44,760 nt of DNA from Pseudomonadota bacterium (GCA_023458315.1 JAEXAH010000062.1:1-44760), one strand, 5' to 3'. Shown: positions 15,774-24,811, counted from the first letter of the stretch. Numbers and translations are program-made. Notes: generated by a model not told the origin, from the sequence alone.

Positions 15774-17346
15774 AACCATGTTCGACTTCGACCCAACCCA
15801 GGTGGGGCGGCTGCAATTCGCCGCCACCGCGCTGTATCACTTCCTGTTCGTGCCCCTGACCCTGGGGCTGTCCTTCCTGTTGGCCATCATGGAAAGCGCC
15901 TATGTGATGACCGGCCGCGTCATCTGGCGCGACATGACCAAGTTCTGGGGCAAGCTGTTCGGCATCAACTTCGCCATGGGCGTTGCCACCGGCATCACCA
16001 TGGAATTCCAGTTCGGCACCAACTGGGCCTATTACTCGCACTATGTGGGTGACATCTTCGGCGCGCCGCTGGCCATCGAGGGCCTGATGGCCTTCTTCCT
16101 GGAATCCACCTTCGTCGGCCTGTTCTTCTTCGGCTGGGACCGCATGAGCAAGGTCGGCCACCTGACCGCCACCTGGCTGGTGGCCATCGGCTCGAACATG
16201 TCGGCCTTGTGGATCCTGATCGCCAACGGCTGGATGCAAAATCCGGTGGGGGCGCATTTCAACCCCGACACCATGCGCATGGAAATGACCTCGTTCTGGG
16301 AATTGCTGTTCAACCCGGCCGCCCAGTCCAAGTTCGTGCACACCATCAGCGCGGGCTATGTCACCGGTGCCGTCTTCGTGATGTCCATCAGCGCCTATTA
16401 TTTGCTGCGCAAGCGTCATGTTCAGTTCGCCACGCGGTCGATGATCGTGGCGACCACCTTCGGCCTGCTGTCCAGCCTGTCGGTGGTGGTCCTGGGCGAC
16501 GAGAGCGGCTACACCGTCAGCGAAAGCCAGAAGATGAAGCTGGCGGCCATGGAAGGCATGTGGGAAACCGAGCCCGCCCCGGCAGGCTTCACCATTTTCG
16601 CCATCCCCGACAGCAAGACCGGCGAGAACCATTTCGAGGTCAAGGTTCCGTGGGTTCTGGGCCTGATCGCCACCCGTTCGGTCGATCAGACCGTGCCCGG
16701 CATCAATGATCTGGTGGTCCTGGCGGAACAGCGGGTGCGCAACGGTCTGGTGGCCTATGACGCGCTGGAGCGGCTGCGCGCCGACCGCAGCGACGCCGAG
16801 GCCCGCGCCATCCTGGCCGCCACCGACAAGGATCTGGGCCACGCCCTGTTGCTGAAGAAGTACGTGGCAGATCCGCGACTGGCCGACGACGCCACCATCG
16901 CCAGGGCCGCCCGCGACACCGTGCCCGGCGTGGGTCCGCTGTTCTGGGGCTTCCGCATCATGGTGGCGCTGGGCTTCTTCTTCATCGTCTTCTTCGCCGT
17001 CGGTTTCTGGAAGGCGTGCAAGCGCGACTTCTCCAGCCCCCGTTACCTGAAGCTGTGCCTGTATTCGCTGCCGCTGCCGTGGCTGGCCGCCGAACTGGGC
17101 TGGTTCGTGGCCGAATTCGGCCGCCAGCCCTGGGCGGTGGACGGCATGCTGCCGACCTTCCTGGGATCGTCGTCGCTGTCGCTGCCCAAGGTGCTGTTCA
17201 CCCTGGGGGGCTTCGTCCTGTTCTACTCGTCGCTGCTGGTGGTGGACATCGTGCTGATGCGCAAGACCATCCGCCTCGGCCCGGTGCAGGCCCTGGACCT
17301 CAAGCGCCCGGCCGCCCCCGCCGTCCTCCCGCAACCCGCCGAATAA
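15766..17346 (+). CDS. cydA: Cytochrome bd ubiquinol oxidase subunit I
   Basis: A 526-residue membrane protein. Haem ligands are His25 (ALYHFLFVPLTLGL, low-potential haem d/b595 side), His192 (FVHTISAGYVTGA, haem b558) and Met in FWGFRIMVALG. The long Q-loop between helices 6 and 7 (YTVSESQKMKLAAMEGMWET through the 100-residue insertion) is of the Escherichia coli L type, where quinol is oxidised. GRQPW is present near the C-terminus. Cytochrome bd reduces oxygen to water with high affinity and takes electrons from quinol without pumping protons. A second possible ATG lies at 15778. No cydDC genes are present. Confidence 0.97.
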   Translation: MSETMFDFDPTQVGRLQFAATALYHFLFVPLTLGLSFLLAIMESAYVMTGRVIWRDMTKFWGKLFGINFAMGVATGITMEFQFGTNWAYYSHYVGDIFGAPLAIEGLMAFFLESTFVGLFFFGWDRMSKVGHLTATWLVAIGSNMSALWILIANGWMQNPVGAHFNPDTMRMEMTSFWELLFNPAAQSKFVHTISAGYVTGAVFVMSISAYYLLRKRHVQFATRSMIVATTFGLLSSLSVVVLGDESGYTVSESQKMKLAAMEGMWETEPAPAGFTIFAIPDSKTGENHFEVKVPWVLGLIATRSVDQTVPGINDLVVLAEQRVRNGLVAYDALERLRADRSDAEARAILAATDKDLGHALLLKKYVADPRLADDATIARAARDTVPGVGPLFWGFRIMVALGFFFIVFFAVGFWKACKRDFSSPRYLKLCLYSLPLPWLAAELGWFVAEFGRQPWAVDGMLPTFLGSSSLSLPKVLFTLGGFVLFYSSLLVVDIVLMRKTIRLGPVQALDLKRPAAPAVLPQPAE

Positions 17347-17358
17347 GGAACGCCCATC

Positions 17359-18507
17359 ATGGGTATCGTGGATTATGAAATCCTGCGTCTGATCTGGTGG
17401 CTGTTCCTGGGCGTGCTGCTGATCGGCTTCGCCATCATGGACGGCTTCGACCTGGGCGTCGCCGCCCAGCTTCCCTTCGTCGCCCGCACCGACACCGAAC
17501 GGCGCGTCGCCATCAACACCATCGGCCCGGTATGGGACGGCAATCAGGTGTGGCTGATCCTGGGCGGCGGCGCCATCTTCGCCGCCTGGCCCACCATCTA
17601 CGCCGCCGCCTTCTCGGGCTTCTACATCGCGCTGTTCCTGGTGCTGGCGGCGCTGATCATCCGCCCGGTCGGCTTCGAGTTCCGCAACAAGATCGCCGAT
17701 CGCCGCTGGCGCTCGTTCTGGGATTGGGCGCTGGCTATCGGCGGGCTGGTGCCGTCGCTGGTGTTCGGTGTCGCCTTCGGCAATCTGTTGCAGGGCGTGC
17801 CGTTCCGCATCGACGGCGACATGCGCATCTTCTACGAAGGCAGCGGCCTGTTCGAGCTGCTGAACCCGTTCGGCCTGCTGGCCGGGCTGGTGTCGCTGAC
17901 CATGCTGCTGGCCCACGGCGCCGTCTATCTGGCGGTCAAGGCCGACGGCCCGGTGCGCCAGCGGGCGGTGCGTCTGCTGACCGTCACCGCGCCGGTTTCG
18001 GTGCTGCTGTTCGTGCTGGCCGGTCTGTGGCTGTCCCAGGCCATTCCCGGCTATGCCATCGTCGGCGAGGTGTTGACCAGCGGCCCGTCCAACCCGCTGC
18101 TGAAGCAGGTGGCGGTGCGCGACGGCGCGTGGCTGGCCAATTACGCCGCTCATCCGTGGATGATCGCCGCCCCGGTTCTCGGCATCGCCGGGCCGCTGCT
18201 GGCGGTGGCGCTGGTGCGTCTGGGCCGTCCCGGTCTGGGCTTCATCGCCAGCGGCACCGGCATTTTCGGCATCATCTCGACAGCGGGCGTCAGCATGTTC
18301 CCGTTCCTGATGCCGTCCAGCATCGCGCCGCAGGCCAGCCTGACGGTGTGGGACGCGTCGTCCAGCGAACGCACGCTGTTCATCATGCTGATCTGCACGC
18401 TGATCTTCCTGCCCATCGTCCTGTCCTACACCGCCTTCGTGTTCCGGGTTCTGCGCGGCCGCGTCACCGCCGCGCAGATCGAGAACAACCCGGTCGGCCA
18501 TTACTGA
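17359..18507 (+). CDS. cydB: Cytochrome bd ubiquinol oxidase subunit II
   Basis: A 382-residue protein with eight to nine membrane helices. It starts MGIVDYEILRLIWWLFLGVL and carries the family marks MDGFDLGVA, GPVWDGNQVWLILGGGAIFAAWP and RPVGFEFRNK. Subunit II supports subunit I and contributes to the proton path. It starts 12 bp after cydA, with AAGGAAC upstream. The C-terminus ENNPVGHY matches the common end of CydB. Confidence 0.97.
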   Translation: MGIVDYEILRLIWWLFLGVLLIGFAIMDGFDLGVAAQLPFVARTDTERRVAINTIGPVWDGNQVWLILGGGAIFAAWPTIYAAAFSGFYIALFLVLAALIIRPVGFEFRNKIADRRWRSFWDWALAIGGLVPSLVFGVAFGNLLQGVPFRIDGDMRIFYEGSGLFELLNPFGLLAGLVSLTMLLAHGAVYLAVKADGPVRQRAVRLLTVTAPVSVLLFVLAGLWLSQAIPGYAIVGEVLTSGPSNPLLKQVAVRDGAWLANYAAHPWMIAAPVLGIAGPLLAVALVRLGRPGLGFIASGTGIFGIISTAGVSMFPFLMPSSIAPQASLTVWDASSSERTLFIMLICTLIFLPIVLSYTAFVFRVLRGRVTAAQIENNPVGHY

Positions 18508-18519
18508 GGAGATTTCGCC

Positions 18520-18630
18520 ATGTGGTATTTCGCCTGGATTCTCGGGATCGGCCTGGCCTGCGGGGCGGGCATCCTCAACGCGCTGTGGCACGAGATGCAC
18601 CTGCCCGATACCGGCGGCGCCGACGAGTGA
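18520..18630 (+). CDS. cydX: Cytochrome bd small subunit CydX
   Basis: ATG 18520, after GAGGAGATTTCGCC and 12 bp past cydB, opens 36 codons: MWYFAWILGIGLACGAGILN through ALWHEMHL to a Gly/Asp/Glu-rich tail. The MWYFxWILG start and the conserved Trp/Glu pattern are diagnostic of CydX, a single-helix subunit needed for a stable haem-d site. The gene is too short for standard ORF lists and could be missed in automatic annotation. It completes the cydPABX unit. Confidence 0.93.
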   Translation: MWYFAWILGIGLACGAGILNALWHEMHLPDTGGADE

Positions 18631-18635
18631 TGTTC

Positions 18636-18659
18636 GGGGCGGGCCTTGGGGTCCGCCCC
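18636..18659 (+). terminator. Hairpin after cydX
   Basis: GGGGCGG (18636-18642) pairs with CCGCCCC (18653-18659) across a 10-base loop, 6 bp after the cydX stop. The downstream sequence is C-rich with a few T's, so termination efficiency is doubtful. It may be a processing or partial termination site between cydX and the next small gene. Confidence 0.4.
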
Positions 18660-18688
18660 CCCTTCCCCTTCGTCCCGAGGATGATCCC

Positions 18689-18958
18689 ATGACACAGCCC
18701 CTGTGGCGCATCCGCGCCGAAAAGGCCCCGCTGGTGGTGGTCGCCGCCGACCATCCCGACCATGCCCGTTCCATCATCGCCGCCCTGATCGATCACGGCG
18801 ACCTGCCCGACACCGCCGCCACCGCGCGGCTGGAGCCGTGCCCGCCACGCCAGAGCCGCAGCACCCGGACCCAGGCCCGGCGCCTGGGCCTGAACGGCGG
18901 CTTCCTGGCCTATCTGCCCAACGGCATGTTCCTGACCGCCATCGGCGGCATTTCGTAG
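18689..18958 (+). CDS. Small hypothetical protein
   Basis: An 89-residue protein of unknown family. It starts MTQPLWRIRAEKAPLVVVAA, has a strand-helix pattern with HPDHARSIIAALIDHGD, a basic middle (RQSRSTRTQARRLGLNGG) and ends FLAYLPNGMFLTAIGGIS. It has no signal peptide or membrane helix. The ribosome site is probably CCGAGGATGATCCC; an upstream ATG at 18681 is out of frame. It follows the cyd operon by 58 bp and converges on the metal operon with a 7-bp gap. Composition matches neighbouring genes, which supports it as real, but no function can be proposed. Confidence 0.55.
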   Translation: MTQPLWRIRAEKAPLVVVAADHPDHARSIIAALIDHGDLPDTAATARLEPCPPRQSRSTRTQARRLGLNGGFLAYLPNGMFLTAIGGIS

Positions 18959-18965
18959 AGGAGGA

Positions 18966-19394
18966 TTACCGCTTCGGCGCCGCCCCGCCCTTGGCGGCGG
19001 GCGGCGGCGATGGCTGGCGCAGCCAGACGCGGGCGAGGTCCAGACTCATGCCGTCCAGCGAGGCCGGACAGGCCATGCGGCTGACGTTCTGAAGGATCGC
19101 CCGCGGCGGCGGCGCGGCGGCATCGCCGCGCGGCAGGGTGCGGCGGATTTCGTCGAGGATCTGTTCGGATTCATCGACGCTGGGCGGCTCGCCGCCCGTC
19201 ACCCACAGGCCGTTGCCGGTGCCCGAGGTGGAAAAGGTGGTGGGCGGCGCGGTGTTGGGCACCATGCGGTAATAGACCCACTGATATTGATAGAACCAGC
19301 ACGCCACGATTTGTTCGGCCCGCGCCGGAACCGCCACCAGCAGCAGGGCCGCGCCGTAAAGAGCCGTCAACATGCGTCGCGTGTTCTGTCCCAT
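18966..19394 (-). CDS. Secreted hypothetical protein, last gene of the metal operon
   Basis: A 142-residue protein with a signal peptide (LTALYGAALLLVAVPARA, cleaved before EQ). The mature part contains ACWFYQYQWVYYRMVPN, unusually rich in Tyr and Trp, then a Pro-rich linker and a C-terminal half with two Cys in total (ACW and MACPASLDG), perhaps one disulfide. A GTG at 19409 is an alternative start. It begins 30 bp after the ATP-grasp gene stop. No family is recognised. Position suggests a periplasmic helper for whatever the operon does. Confidence 0.6.
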   Translation of the reverse strand: MGQNTRRMLTALYGAALLLVAVPARAEQIVACWFYQYQWVYYRMVPNTAPPTTFSTSGTGNGLWVTGGEPPSVDESEQILDEIRRTLPRGDAAAPPPRAILQNVSRMACPASLDGMSLDLARVWLRQPSPPPAAKGGAAPKR

Positions 19395-19424
19395 GCCCTG
19401 GTGTCGCACGTTCCGCGCCCGGCC

Positions 19425-20507
19425 TCAAGCCAGGATGGGCGCGAAACCGCCGCCAGGGGTGCGGAAATTGGTCGCCTGGCCGCGATACAGCCGCGCCGTC
19501 AGCAACACCAGCCGCCCGTCCAGGGCAAAGGCCCGCAGATCGCATTTCAGCGGTTCCGCCCCCAGTTCCGCCCCTGGCACCTCCAGCCGCGACGGCGGCA
19601 CGTAATCCTGGGCGATGGTGGCGCCGCGCGGCAGGTTGTCCCAGGTGGCGCGGCTGATCTTGTCGCCGCGATAGACCGCCTTGGCGGCATGGCCGCGCAT
19701 GGGCTTGAAGAACAGATGGCGGCGACAGTCCCAATCTTCCTCGGTCATCACCCGTGTCGGCGGCACCAGGGGCGAACGCCGCGACAGTTCCACCAGCAGC
19801 CGCTTGTCCGACAGGGCCGCATGGGCGAAGGGATCGGGGGTCAGGACCACCTTGCCCGTCCGCCACGCCTGGGCCAAGGCGGCATGCTCGGGCCGCTCCA
19901 GGCGGAAATCGGTCAGACGGTTATAGATTGCATCGAAGCCCACCGGGTCGAACCCCGCCGCATCATGGATTTCCGCCGTCAGCCCGGCGCGGCGGAACAA
20001 TGCCTGATACAGCAGGAATTCCGGCCACAGGAATTGCGATGGCGGCGTCTCGTCCACGATGGCGACGCGTTGCCCGCCCCCGGCGAAGGCCAAAGCGGCG
20101 CCCTCCACATCCGCCGCCTGTCCCGCCGCCCGTGCCAGGGCGGCGGCGATCAGCAGGCCGCCGGGATTGGTGTTGATCTCGATCAGGCGCGGCCCGTCGG
20201 CGGTCAGGTGAAAGTCGAAACACAGCGGCCCGGCATGGGGCGCCGCGTCCCCGGGCCAGCCATTGGCCGCCAGTTGCGCCCGGCGGAGATCGGGGGCGTT
20301 GACGGCATCGTGCAGCGCCGCCACGGCGGCGGCGATGGCGGGCACCGCGCCGGGCGGCAGCGCCACGCCGTAATCGGAAATCAGACCGGTGCGGCCGTCC
20401 TGCACAGCGGCGAAGGCGGCATCATCGGCGAAAGCGTCGCGCAGGTCACGCCACAGCGCCGCCCGGTCCAGGGCGACCGCCCGCGGACCGGCGGCGACCA
20501 GGGCCAT
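19425..20507 (-). CDS. ATP-grasp-fold protein, apparently circularly permuted
   Basis: A 360-residue protein starting at ATG 20507, 2 bp after the nosL stop. The metal-binding end of the ATP-grasp fold (LCFDFHLTADGPRLIEINTN, followed by PGG) is found around residues 105-125, ahead of the rest. The nucleotide-binding lysine region (HLFFKPMRGHAAKAVYRGDK) comes only near residue 280, and DLRAFALDGRLVLLTARLYRG near the end. In ordinary ATP-grasp enzymes the IEIN segment is last, so this order implies a permuted fold. Such proteins join a carboxylate to an amine or thiol via an acyl phosphate. The substrate is unknown. Its presence in a metal operon invites a role in making a peptide-like ligand, which is inference. 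Confidence 0.65.
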   Translation of the reverse strand: MALVAAGPRAVALDRAALWRDLRDAFADDAAFAAVQDGRTGLISDYGVALPPGAVPAIAAAVAALHDAVNAPDLRRAQLAANGWPGDAAPHAGPLCFDFHLTADGPRLIEINTNPGGLLIAAALARAAGQAADVEGAALAFAGGGQRVAIVDETPPSQFLWPEFLLYQALFRRAGLTAEIHDAAGFDPVGFDAIYNRLTDFRLERPEHAALAQAWRTGKVVLTPDPFAHAALSDKRLLVELSRRSPLVPPTRVMTEEDWDCRRHLFFKPMRGHAAKAVYRGDKISRATWDNLPRGATIAQDYVPPSRLEVPGAELGAEPLKCDLRAFALDGRLVLLTARLYRGQATNFRTPGGGFAPILA

Positions 20508-20509
20508 GG

Positions 20510-21007
20510 TCACTTGACCTGCCCCTTGTCCAGACGGCCCAGCAATTCCGGCGTCACCTGATCGAAGCGCAGGATGGCCTTGCCCTTGTGGTCGCGCAGG
20601 AAATCCTTGGCCTCGGCCTCGGTGGCCAGCGGCACCAATTCGTGCCCCATGGGGCCAAGAACGTCGGACCCGATCACGTACCACGCGTCACGGGCGGCGA
20701 TGGGCTCGACCGCGTAGTAATCGGTGACGGCGATGGTCGCCACCTCTTCCTGGCGATGGCCGGGCACATAGGATTTGGGCGAGGCCAGGAACTTGAACAG
20801 ATCCTTGGCGCCGTCGAAATAATGGGCGTGGCCGTCCTTGTACACCACATAGCCGATCCATTCCGGGAACTTGGCGACGAACATGCCGCACACCGGACAG
20901 ACCGAATCGGGCTTGGGCGGCGGCACCACCAATTCCCCGGCAGGCACGGCGGCGGGGGCCAGCAGCAGGAACAGGGCGACAAGGCGGGCCAGCAGGCGCT
21001 GCGTCAT
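20510..21007 (-). CDS. nosL: NosL-family copper-binding protein
   Basis: A 165-residue protein with a signal peptide (LLARLVALFLLLAPAAVPAG). It then has the NosL signature SVCPVCGMFVAKFPEWIGYV, the segment VYKDGHAHYFDGAKDLFKFL and Met/His residues (LGPMGHELVPL). NosL binds Cu(I) and feeds nitrous-oxide reductase in denitrifiers. No nosZ, nosD, nosF or nosY is visible here, so this paralogue may serve another copper enzyme. The usual lipobox Cys is absent: the signal ends VPAGELV. Start ATG 21007 lies 14 bp after the TauE/SafE-like gene. Confidence 0.85.
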   Translation of the reverse strand: MTQRLLARLVALFLLLAPAAVPAGELVVPPPKPDSVCPVCGMFVAKFPEWIGYVVYKDGHAHYFDGAKDLFKFLASPKSYVPGHRQEEVATIAVTDYYAVEPIAARDAWYVIGSDVLGPMGHELVPLATEAEAKDFLRDHKGKAILRFDQVTPELLGRLDKGQVK

Positions 21008-21021
21008 GGATTGCGGTTCCC

Positions 21022-21711
21022 TTACCAATTGGGCAGACGGATCATGATCTCGAAAAAGCGGATACCTTGCAGCAGGGTGCCGATGCCCAGGACGATGACC
21101 ACCAGCGCCGCGCCTTTCAGCAGCAGGCCGCGCAGCTTGGCGCCCAGGCGGCCGAACACCACGCTGACGAACACCATGGACGGCAGGGTGCCCAGGCCGA
21201 AGGCCAGCATCAGCGCGCCGCCTTGCAGGGGGTGGCTGGCGGCGGTGGCCTTGACCGCCACCGCCAGGGTCAGGGCGCAGGGCATCAGGCCGTTCATGAC
21301 GCCGCCCATGGCCGCGCCCCACACCGGGCCGCGCTGTCCGGCGGTGGCGAAGACGCGCCGCGCGGCGGCGGCGGGCAGGCCGATGGACGGCAGACGGAAC
21401 GGCAGCAATCCCAGAATCTCCAGCCCCAGCAGGATGACCAGCGCCCCGGCCAGGATTTGCAGCACCGCCTGGGCCTTGCCGATGATGCCGGTGGACACCA
21501 GGGCCATGCCCAGCGCCGCCGCGATCACGCCGACCAGGGTGTACATGCCGATGCGGGCGCCGTGATAGCCGACCAGCGGCAGAACACCCTTGCCCGCCTC
21601 GCCCATGCGCACGAAGAAGGCCGAAACCAGGGCGCCGCACATGCCGACACAATGGCCGCTGCCCAACAGACCGGCGGTGAAGGCAAGGCCGTAATCCAGG
21701 CTGACATCCAT
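21022..21711 (-). CDS. TauE/SafE (DsbD-beta-like) membrane protein
   Basis: A 229-residue protein with six helices in two inverted repeats. Each repeat carries the family's Cys signature: GSGHCVGMCGALVSAFFV near residue 18 and GVMNGLMPCALTLAVAV near residue 140. This UreH/SafE-type domain is common beside copper P-type ATPases and cytochrome oxidase assembly genes. It may pass electrons or copper across the membrane as DsbD relatives do. It starts 4 bp after the P-type ATPase stop. Annotation as sulfite exporter would be a family label, not evidence of substrate. Confidence 0.82.
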   Translation of the reverse strand: MDVSLDYGLAFTAGLLGSGHCVGMCGALVSAFFVRMGEAGKGVLPLVGYHGARIGMYTLVGVIAAALGMALVSTGIIGKAQAVLQILAGALVILLGLEILGLLPFRLPSIGLPAAAARRVFATAGQRGPVWGAAMGGVMNGLMPCALTLAVAVKATAASHPLQGGALMLAFGLGTLPSMVFVSVVFGRLGAKLRGLLLKGAALVVIVLGIGTLLQGIRFFEIMIRLPNW

Positions 21712-21715
21712 GCCG

Positions 21716-24148
21716 TCACTCCCCCGCCTTTTGCAGCCGCAGGGAATTGACCACCACCGACACCGAGGACAGCGCCATGGCGGTGGACGCCACCATGGGG
21801 TTCAGCCGCCCCAGCGCCGCGCCGGGAATGGCGAAGGTGTTGTAGCCCAGCGCCCACACCAGATTCTGGCGGATGACCCGCATGGTGCGGCGCGACAGCG
21901 CCACCATCTCGGCCACCTTGGCGATGTCGCCGCCGACCACCGTGACCTGGGCGGATTCCAGGGCGATGTCGGTGCCGCTGCCCACCGCGAACCCCACTTC
22001 GGCGGCGGCCAAGGCGGGGGCGTCGTTGATGCCGTCGCCGATCATGCCGACCCGTTCGCCCAAGGCCCGCAATTCCTCGACGATCTCCAGCTTGGTGGCG
22101 GGCGAGGCCCCGGCCACCACCGTCTCGATCCCCACCAGGGCGGCGACGTGCTGGGCGGCGGCCTCGACATCGCCCGTCACCATCATGGTGCGCACCCCCA
22201 GATCATGCAGGGCGCGGATGGCGGCGGCGGCGCCGGGGCGGGGGCGGTCGGCGATGCCGAACAGGCCGCAAGCGCGGCCATCCACCGCCACCGCCACCGG
22301 GGTCGCGCCCTCTTGCGCCAATTCCTCCAGCAGCGGGGCCAACGATCCGCACTCGATCTCCGCCGCTTCCAGCAGGCGGGCATTGCCCACCAGCACGGCA
22401 TGGCCGCCGACCATGGCGCGCACGCCCTGGCCGGGCACCGCCTGGAAATCGCTTCCCGGAACCGGCGCCACCGCGCGGGCGCGGGCGTACTCCACCAGGG
22501 CACGGCCCAGATGGTGCTCGCTGCCCGCCTCGGCCCCGGCCACCAGGGCCAGCAACCCGTCCTCGGACTGGCCGGGCACGACGTGGCAACGGGTGACGGC
22601 GGGACGGCCCTCGGTGATGGTGCCGGTCTTGTCGAAGATCAGCACGCTCAGACGCGCGGCGCTTTCCAGCGCGGCGCCGTCGCGGATGTACAGCCCCTGG
22701 CGCGCCGCCCGGCCGGTGGCGGCCATGATCGCGGTGGGGGTGGCAAGCCCCAGGGCGCAGGGACAGGCGATCAGCAGCACCGACACGGCGCTGTCCAGCG
22801 CCGCCCCCAGCCCGCGCCCGCCCAGCAGCCACGAGGCGAAGGTGACGCCCGCCACCGCCACCACGCCCGGCACGAACACCGCCGAGACACGGTCGGCCAT
22901 GCGCTGCACCGGCAGCTTGGCCGCCTGGGCGTGATCGACCATGCGCACGATCCCCGCCAACACGGTATCGGCGCCGATGGCGGTGACGTTCATGCGCAAC
23001 AGGCCGGTGCCGTTGATGCAGCCGCCCACCAGCCTGTCGCCGACATTCTTGATCACCGGCATGCTTTCGCCGGTGATCAGCGCCTCGTCCACGGTGGACA
23101 GGCCGTCCAGCACCACACCATCCAGCGGGATGCGCTCGCCGGGGCGGATGATCACCGTTTCGCCCAGCGCCACCTCGTCCACCGGCACCACGCTTTCCAC
23201 GCCGTCGCGCAGCACGGCGGCGGTGGCCGGTTGCAAATCGATCAGCTTGCGGATGGCCTCGCCCGCCTGGCCCTTGGCCCGTTCCTCCAACCAGCGGCCC
23301 AGCAGCACGAAGGCGACGATACCGGCGGCGGCCTCGAAATACAGGTGATGGCGGCGGCCGATCAGCGACACCAGCGAGTGCCCATAGGCGGCGCCCGCCC
23401 CCAGGGCGATCAGCGTGTCCATGTTGGCGGTGCGGCGGGCCGCCAGCTTGACGGCGCGCTGGAAGAAGCCGCGCCCGGCGCCCAGCACGATGGGGGTGGT
23501 CAGCGCCAGTTCCGCCAGCTTCCACGGCCAGGATCGCGGCATGGCCATGCCGATGGCCATCACCGGCAGGAACAGCGCCCCGGCCCACAGGGCACGGCGC
23601 CGCGCCTCGGCCAGCCGCTGGCGTTCGCGTTCGATCACCTGGCGGCGCTGCGCCAGGGTGTCCATGGGCCGCGCCGCGTAACCCAGCCCGGCCACCAGCT
23701 TTTCCACCTCGGCACGGTCCAGCGCCCCGATGATGGACGCCGTTTCCGAGGCGAAATTGACCGAGGCCGAGCGTACCCGCGCGTCCCGCCCCAGCGACAA
23801 TTGGATCAGCGCCGCGCACGAGGCACAGGTCATGCCCTCGATGGCGACGTTGATTTCGGCACAGGCATCATCGGCCACCACCGCCTGGGCCAGCGCCCGG
23901 CGCGGCGCGCGGGCGATATTGCCGATGACGGTGTCCAGCAGGCGCAGCAGGTTTTCCGGCGGCAGGCGGCGCGGATCGAAATGCACCGCGACCGAGCCGA
24001 GATCGGCCACCACCCGCACCTTGCGCACGGCGTCGTGCTTGCGCAGCAGGATGTCGGCCAGCAGCGCCTTTTCCGCGTCGCGCCGCAACGCCGGGGCAAG
24101 CACGCGCACCCGGCGCCCGGTCTGGTGCACCAGTTGGATATGGTTCAT
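21716..24148 (-). CDS. P1B-type Cu+ translocating ATPase
   Basis: An 810-residue P-type ATPase. Residues 1-85 form a degenerate HMA-like domain (TGRRVRVLAPAL). A true metal-binding HMA follows with CASC at 108-111. TGES is at 359-362, the membrane metal site CPC at 462-464 (LLIACPCALGLATPTA), the phosphorylated Asp in DKTGT at 506-510 and GDGINDAPAL in the hinge. The last helices contain YN (LGYNTFAIPG) and MALSS, the P1B-1 ligand set for monovalent copper. It should export Cu+ toward the periplasm for detoxification or for oxidase assembly, as FixI/CopA2 do. It shares ATGA with the upstream HMA2 gene. Confidence 0.93.
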   Translation of the reverse strand: MNHIQLVHQTGRRVRVLAPALRRDAEKALLADILLRKHDAVRKVRVVADLGSVAVHFDPRRLPPENLLRLLDTVIGNIARAPRRALAQAVVADDACAEINVAIEGMTCASCAALIQLSLGRDARVRSASVNFASETASIIGALDRAEVEKLVAGLGYAARPMDTLAQRRQVIERERQRLAEARRRALWAGALFLPVMAIGMAMPRSWPWKLAELALTTPIVLGAGRGFFQRAVKLAARRTANMDTLIALGAGAAYGHSLVSLIGRRHHLYFEAAAGIVAFVLLGRWLEERAKGQAGEAIRKLIDLQPATAAVLRDGVESVVPVDEVALGETVIIRPGERIPLDGVVLDGLSTVDEALITGESMPVIKNVGDRLVGGCINGTGLLRMNVTAIGADTVLAGIVRMVDHAQAAKLPVQRMADRVSAVFVPGVVAVAGVTFASWLLGGRGLGAALDSAVSVLLIACPCALGLATPTAIMAATGRAARQGLYIRDGAALESAARLSVLIFDKTGTITEGRPAVTRCHVVPGQSEDGLLALVAGAEAGSEHHLGRALVEYARARAVAPVPGSDFQAVPGQGVRAMVGGHAVLVGNARLLEAAEIECGSLAPLLEELAQEGATPVAVAVDGRACGLFGIADRPRPGAAAAIRALHDLGVRTMMVTGDVEAAAQHVAALVGIETVVAGASPATKLEIVEELRALGERVGMIGDGINDAPALAAAEVGFAVGSGTDIALESAQVTVVGGDIAKVAEMVALSRRTMRVIRQNLVWALGYNTFAIPGAALGRLNPMVASTAMALSSVSVVVNSLRLQKAGE

Positions 24149-24786
24149 TTGCGGCCCTTGCGGAAGCGGACCAGCAGGAACACCAGATAGACCACCGTGG
24201 CCCATTGGTAGCGATAGGTCCACGGGTTGGGCAGCCATTGCCGCATGATGCGGTCCCAATGGGTGCGGATCAGGTAATAGACCACCAGATCGTTGGCGAA
24301 ATGCAGCGCCCAATCCTTGGCGTCGAACGGCATCGCCACCTTGCCGCCGGTCTTGATCGCCATGATCTGGTTCAGCACCACCGCCTTGGCCTTGAGGTCG
24401 CGGTAGCGGTCGCGCAGCCGCGCCACCGGCGCGGAGGACTTGATCCGCTCCACCAGACCTTGCGGCGCCGGTTCGGGTGCGGCGGCACCATCGGCCAATG
24501 CCTCGACCGCGCCGCCCAGGGCGCGCACCACCTGGGCCAGCGTGCACACTTCCTCGGCCCAGCGGATGGACAATTTGCCCATGCCCGCGAACAGGGTGAC
24601 GCGATAGACACCCTCGACCCGCCGCAAGGCCCGTTCCAACGCCTCGGCCGCCCCCGGCGCGCACAGCGCCGCGGGCAGGTCGAAACGCACATGGCCGGGG
24701 GCGCGGTGGCGCACCCGCACTTCGCGCATCAGGGCCTGGCGCGCCTCGTCGCGCGCCGCCGCCCTGTTCCTCAGCCGGACGATCAT
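24145..24786 (-). CDS. HMA2-type domain membrane protein
   Basis: A 213-residue protein. Residues 20-85 show a heavy-metal-associated-like fold without the CxxC: VRVRHRAPGHVRFDLPAALC, then VEGVYRVTLFAGMGKLSIRW. This matches the degenerate HMA2 domain that sits next to some P1B ATPases. A coiled or helical region (LVERIKSSAPVARLRDRYRD) and a C-terminal membrane helix (WATVVYLVFLLVRF) with a basic tail follow. The start is behind GGGGGGCGG. The first part resembles residues 1-85 of the neighbouring ATPase, suggesting a common origin. Its 3' end overlaps that gene, pointing to a complex. Confidence 0.72.
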   Translation of the reverse strand: MIVRLRNRAAARDEARQALMREVRVRHRAPGHVRFDLPAALCAPGAAEALERALRRVEGVYRVTLFAGMGKLSIRWAEEVCTLAQVVRALGGAVEALADGAAAPEPAPQGLVERIKSSAPVARLRDRYRDLKAKAVVLNQIMAIKTGGKVAMPFDAKDWALHFANDLVVYYLIRTHWDRIMRQWLPNPWTYRYQWATVVYLVFLLVRFRKGRK

Positions 24787-24811
24787 GACCGCCCCCCTTT
24801 GCTGGTTGGGC

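Noticed and set aside
15649..18777. 1042-codon minus-strand frame across cydA and cydB
   Set aside because: It is a shadow of the cyd genes, with His/Gln/Gly-rich composition and no recognisable domain.
20510..21007. nosL as evidence of a nitrous-oxide reductase cluster
   Set aside because: No nosZ, nosR, nosD, nosF or nosY is present; the ABC pair in the operon is of LolD/FtsX type, not NosFY.
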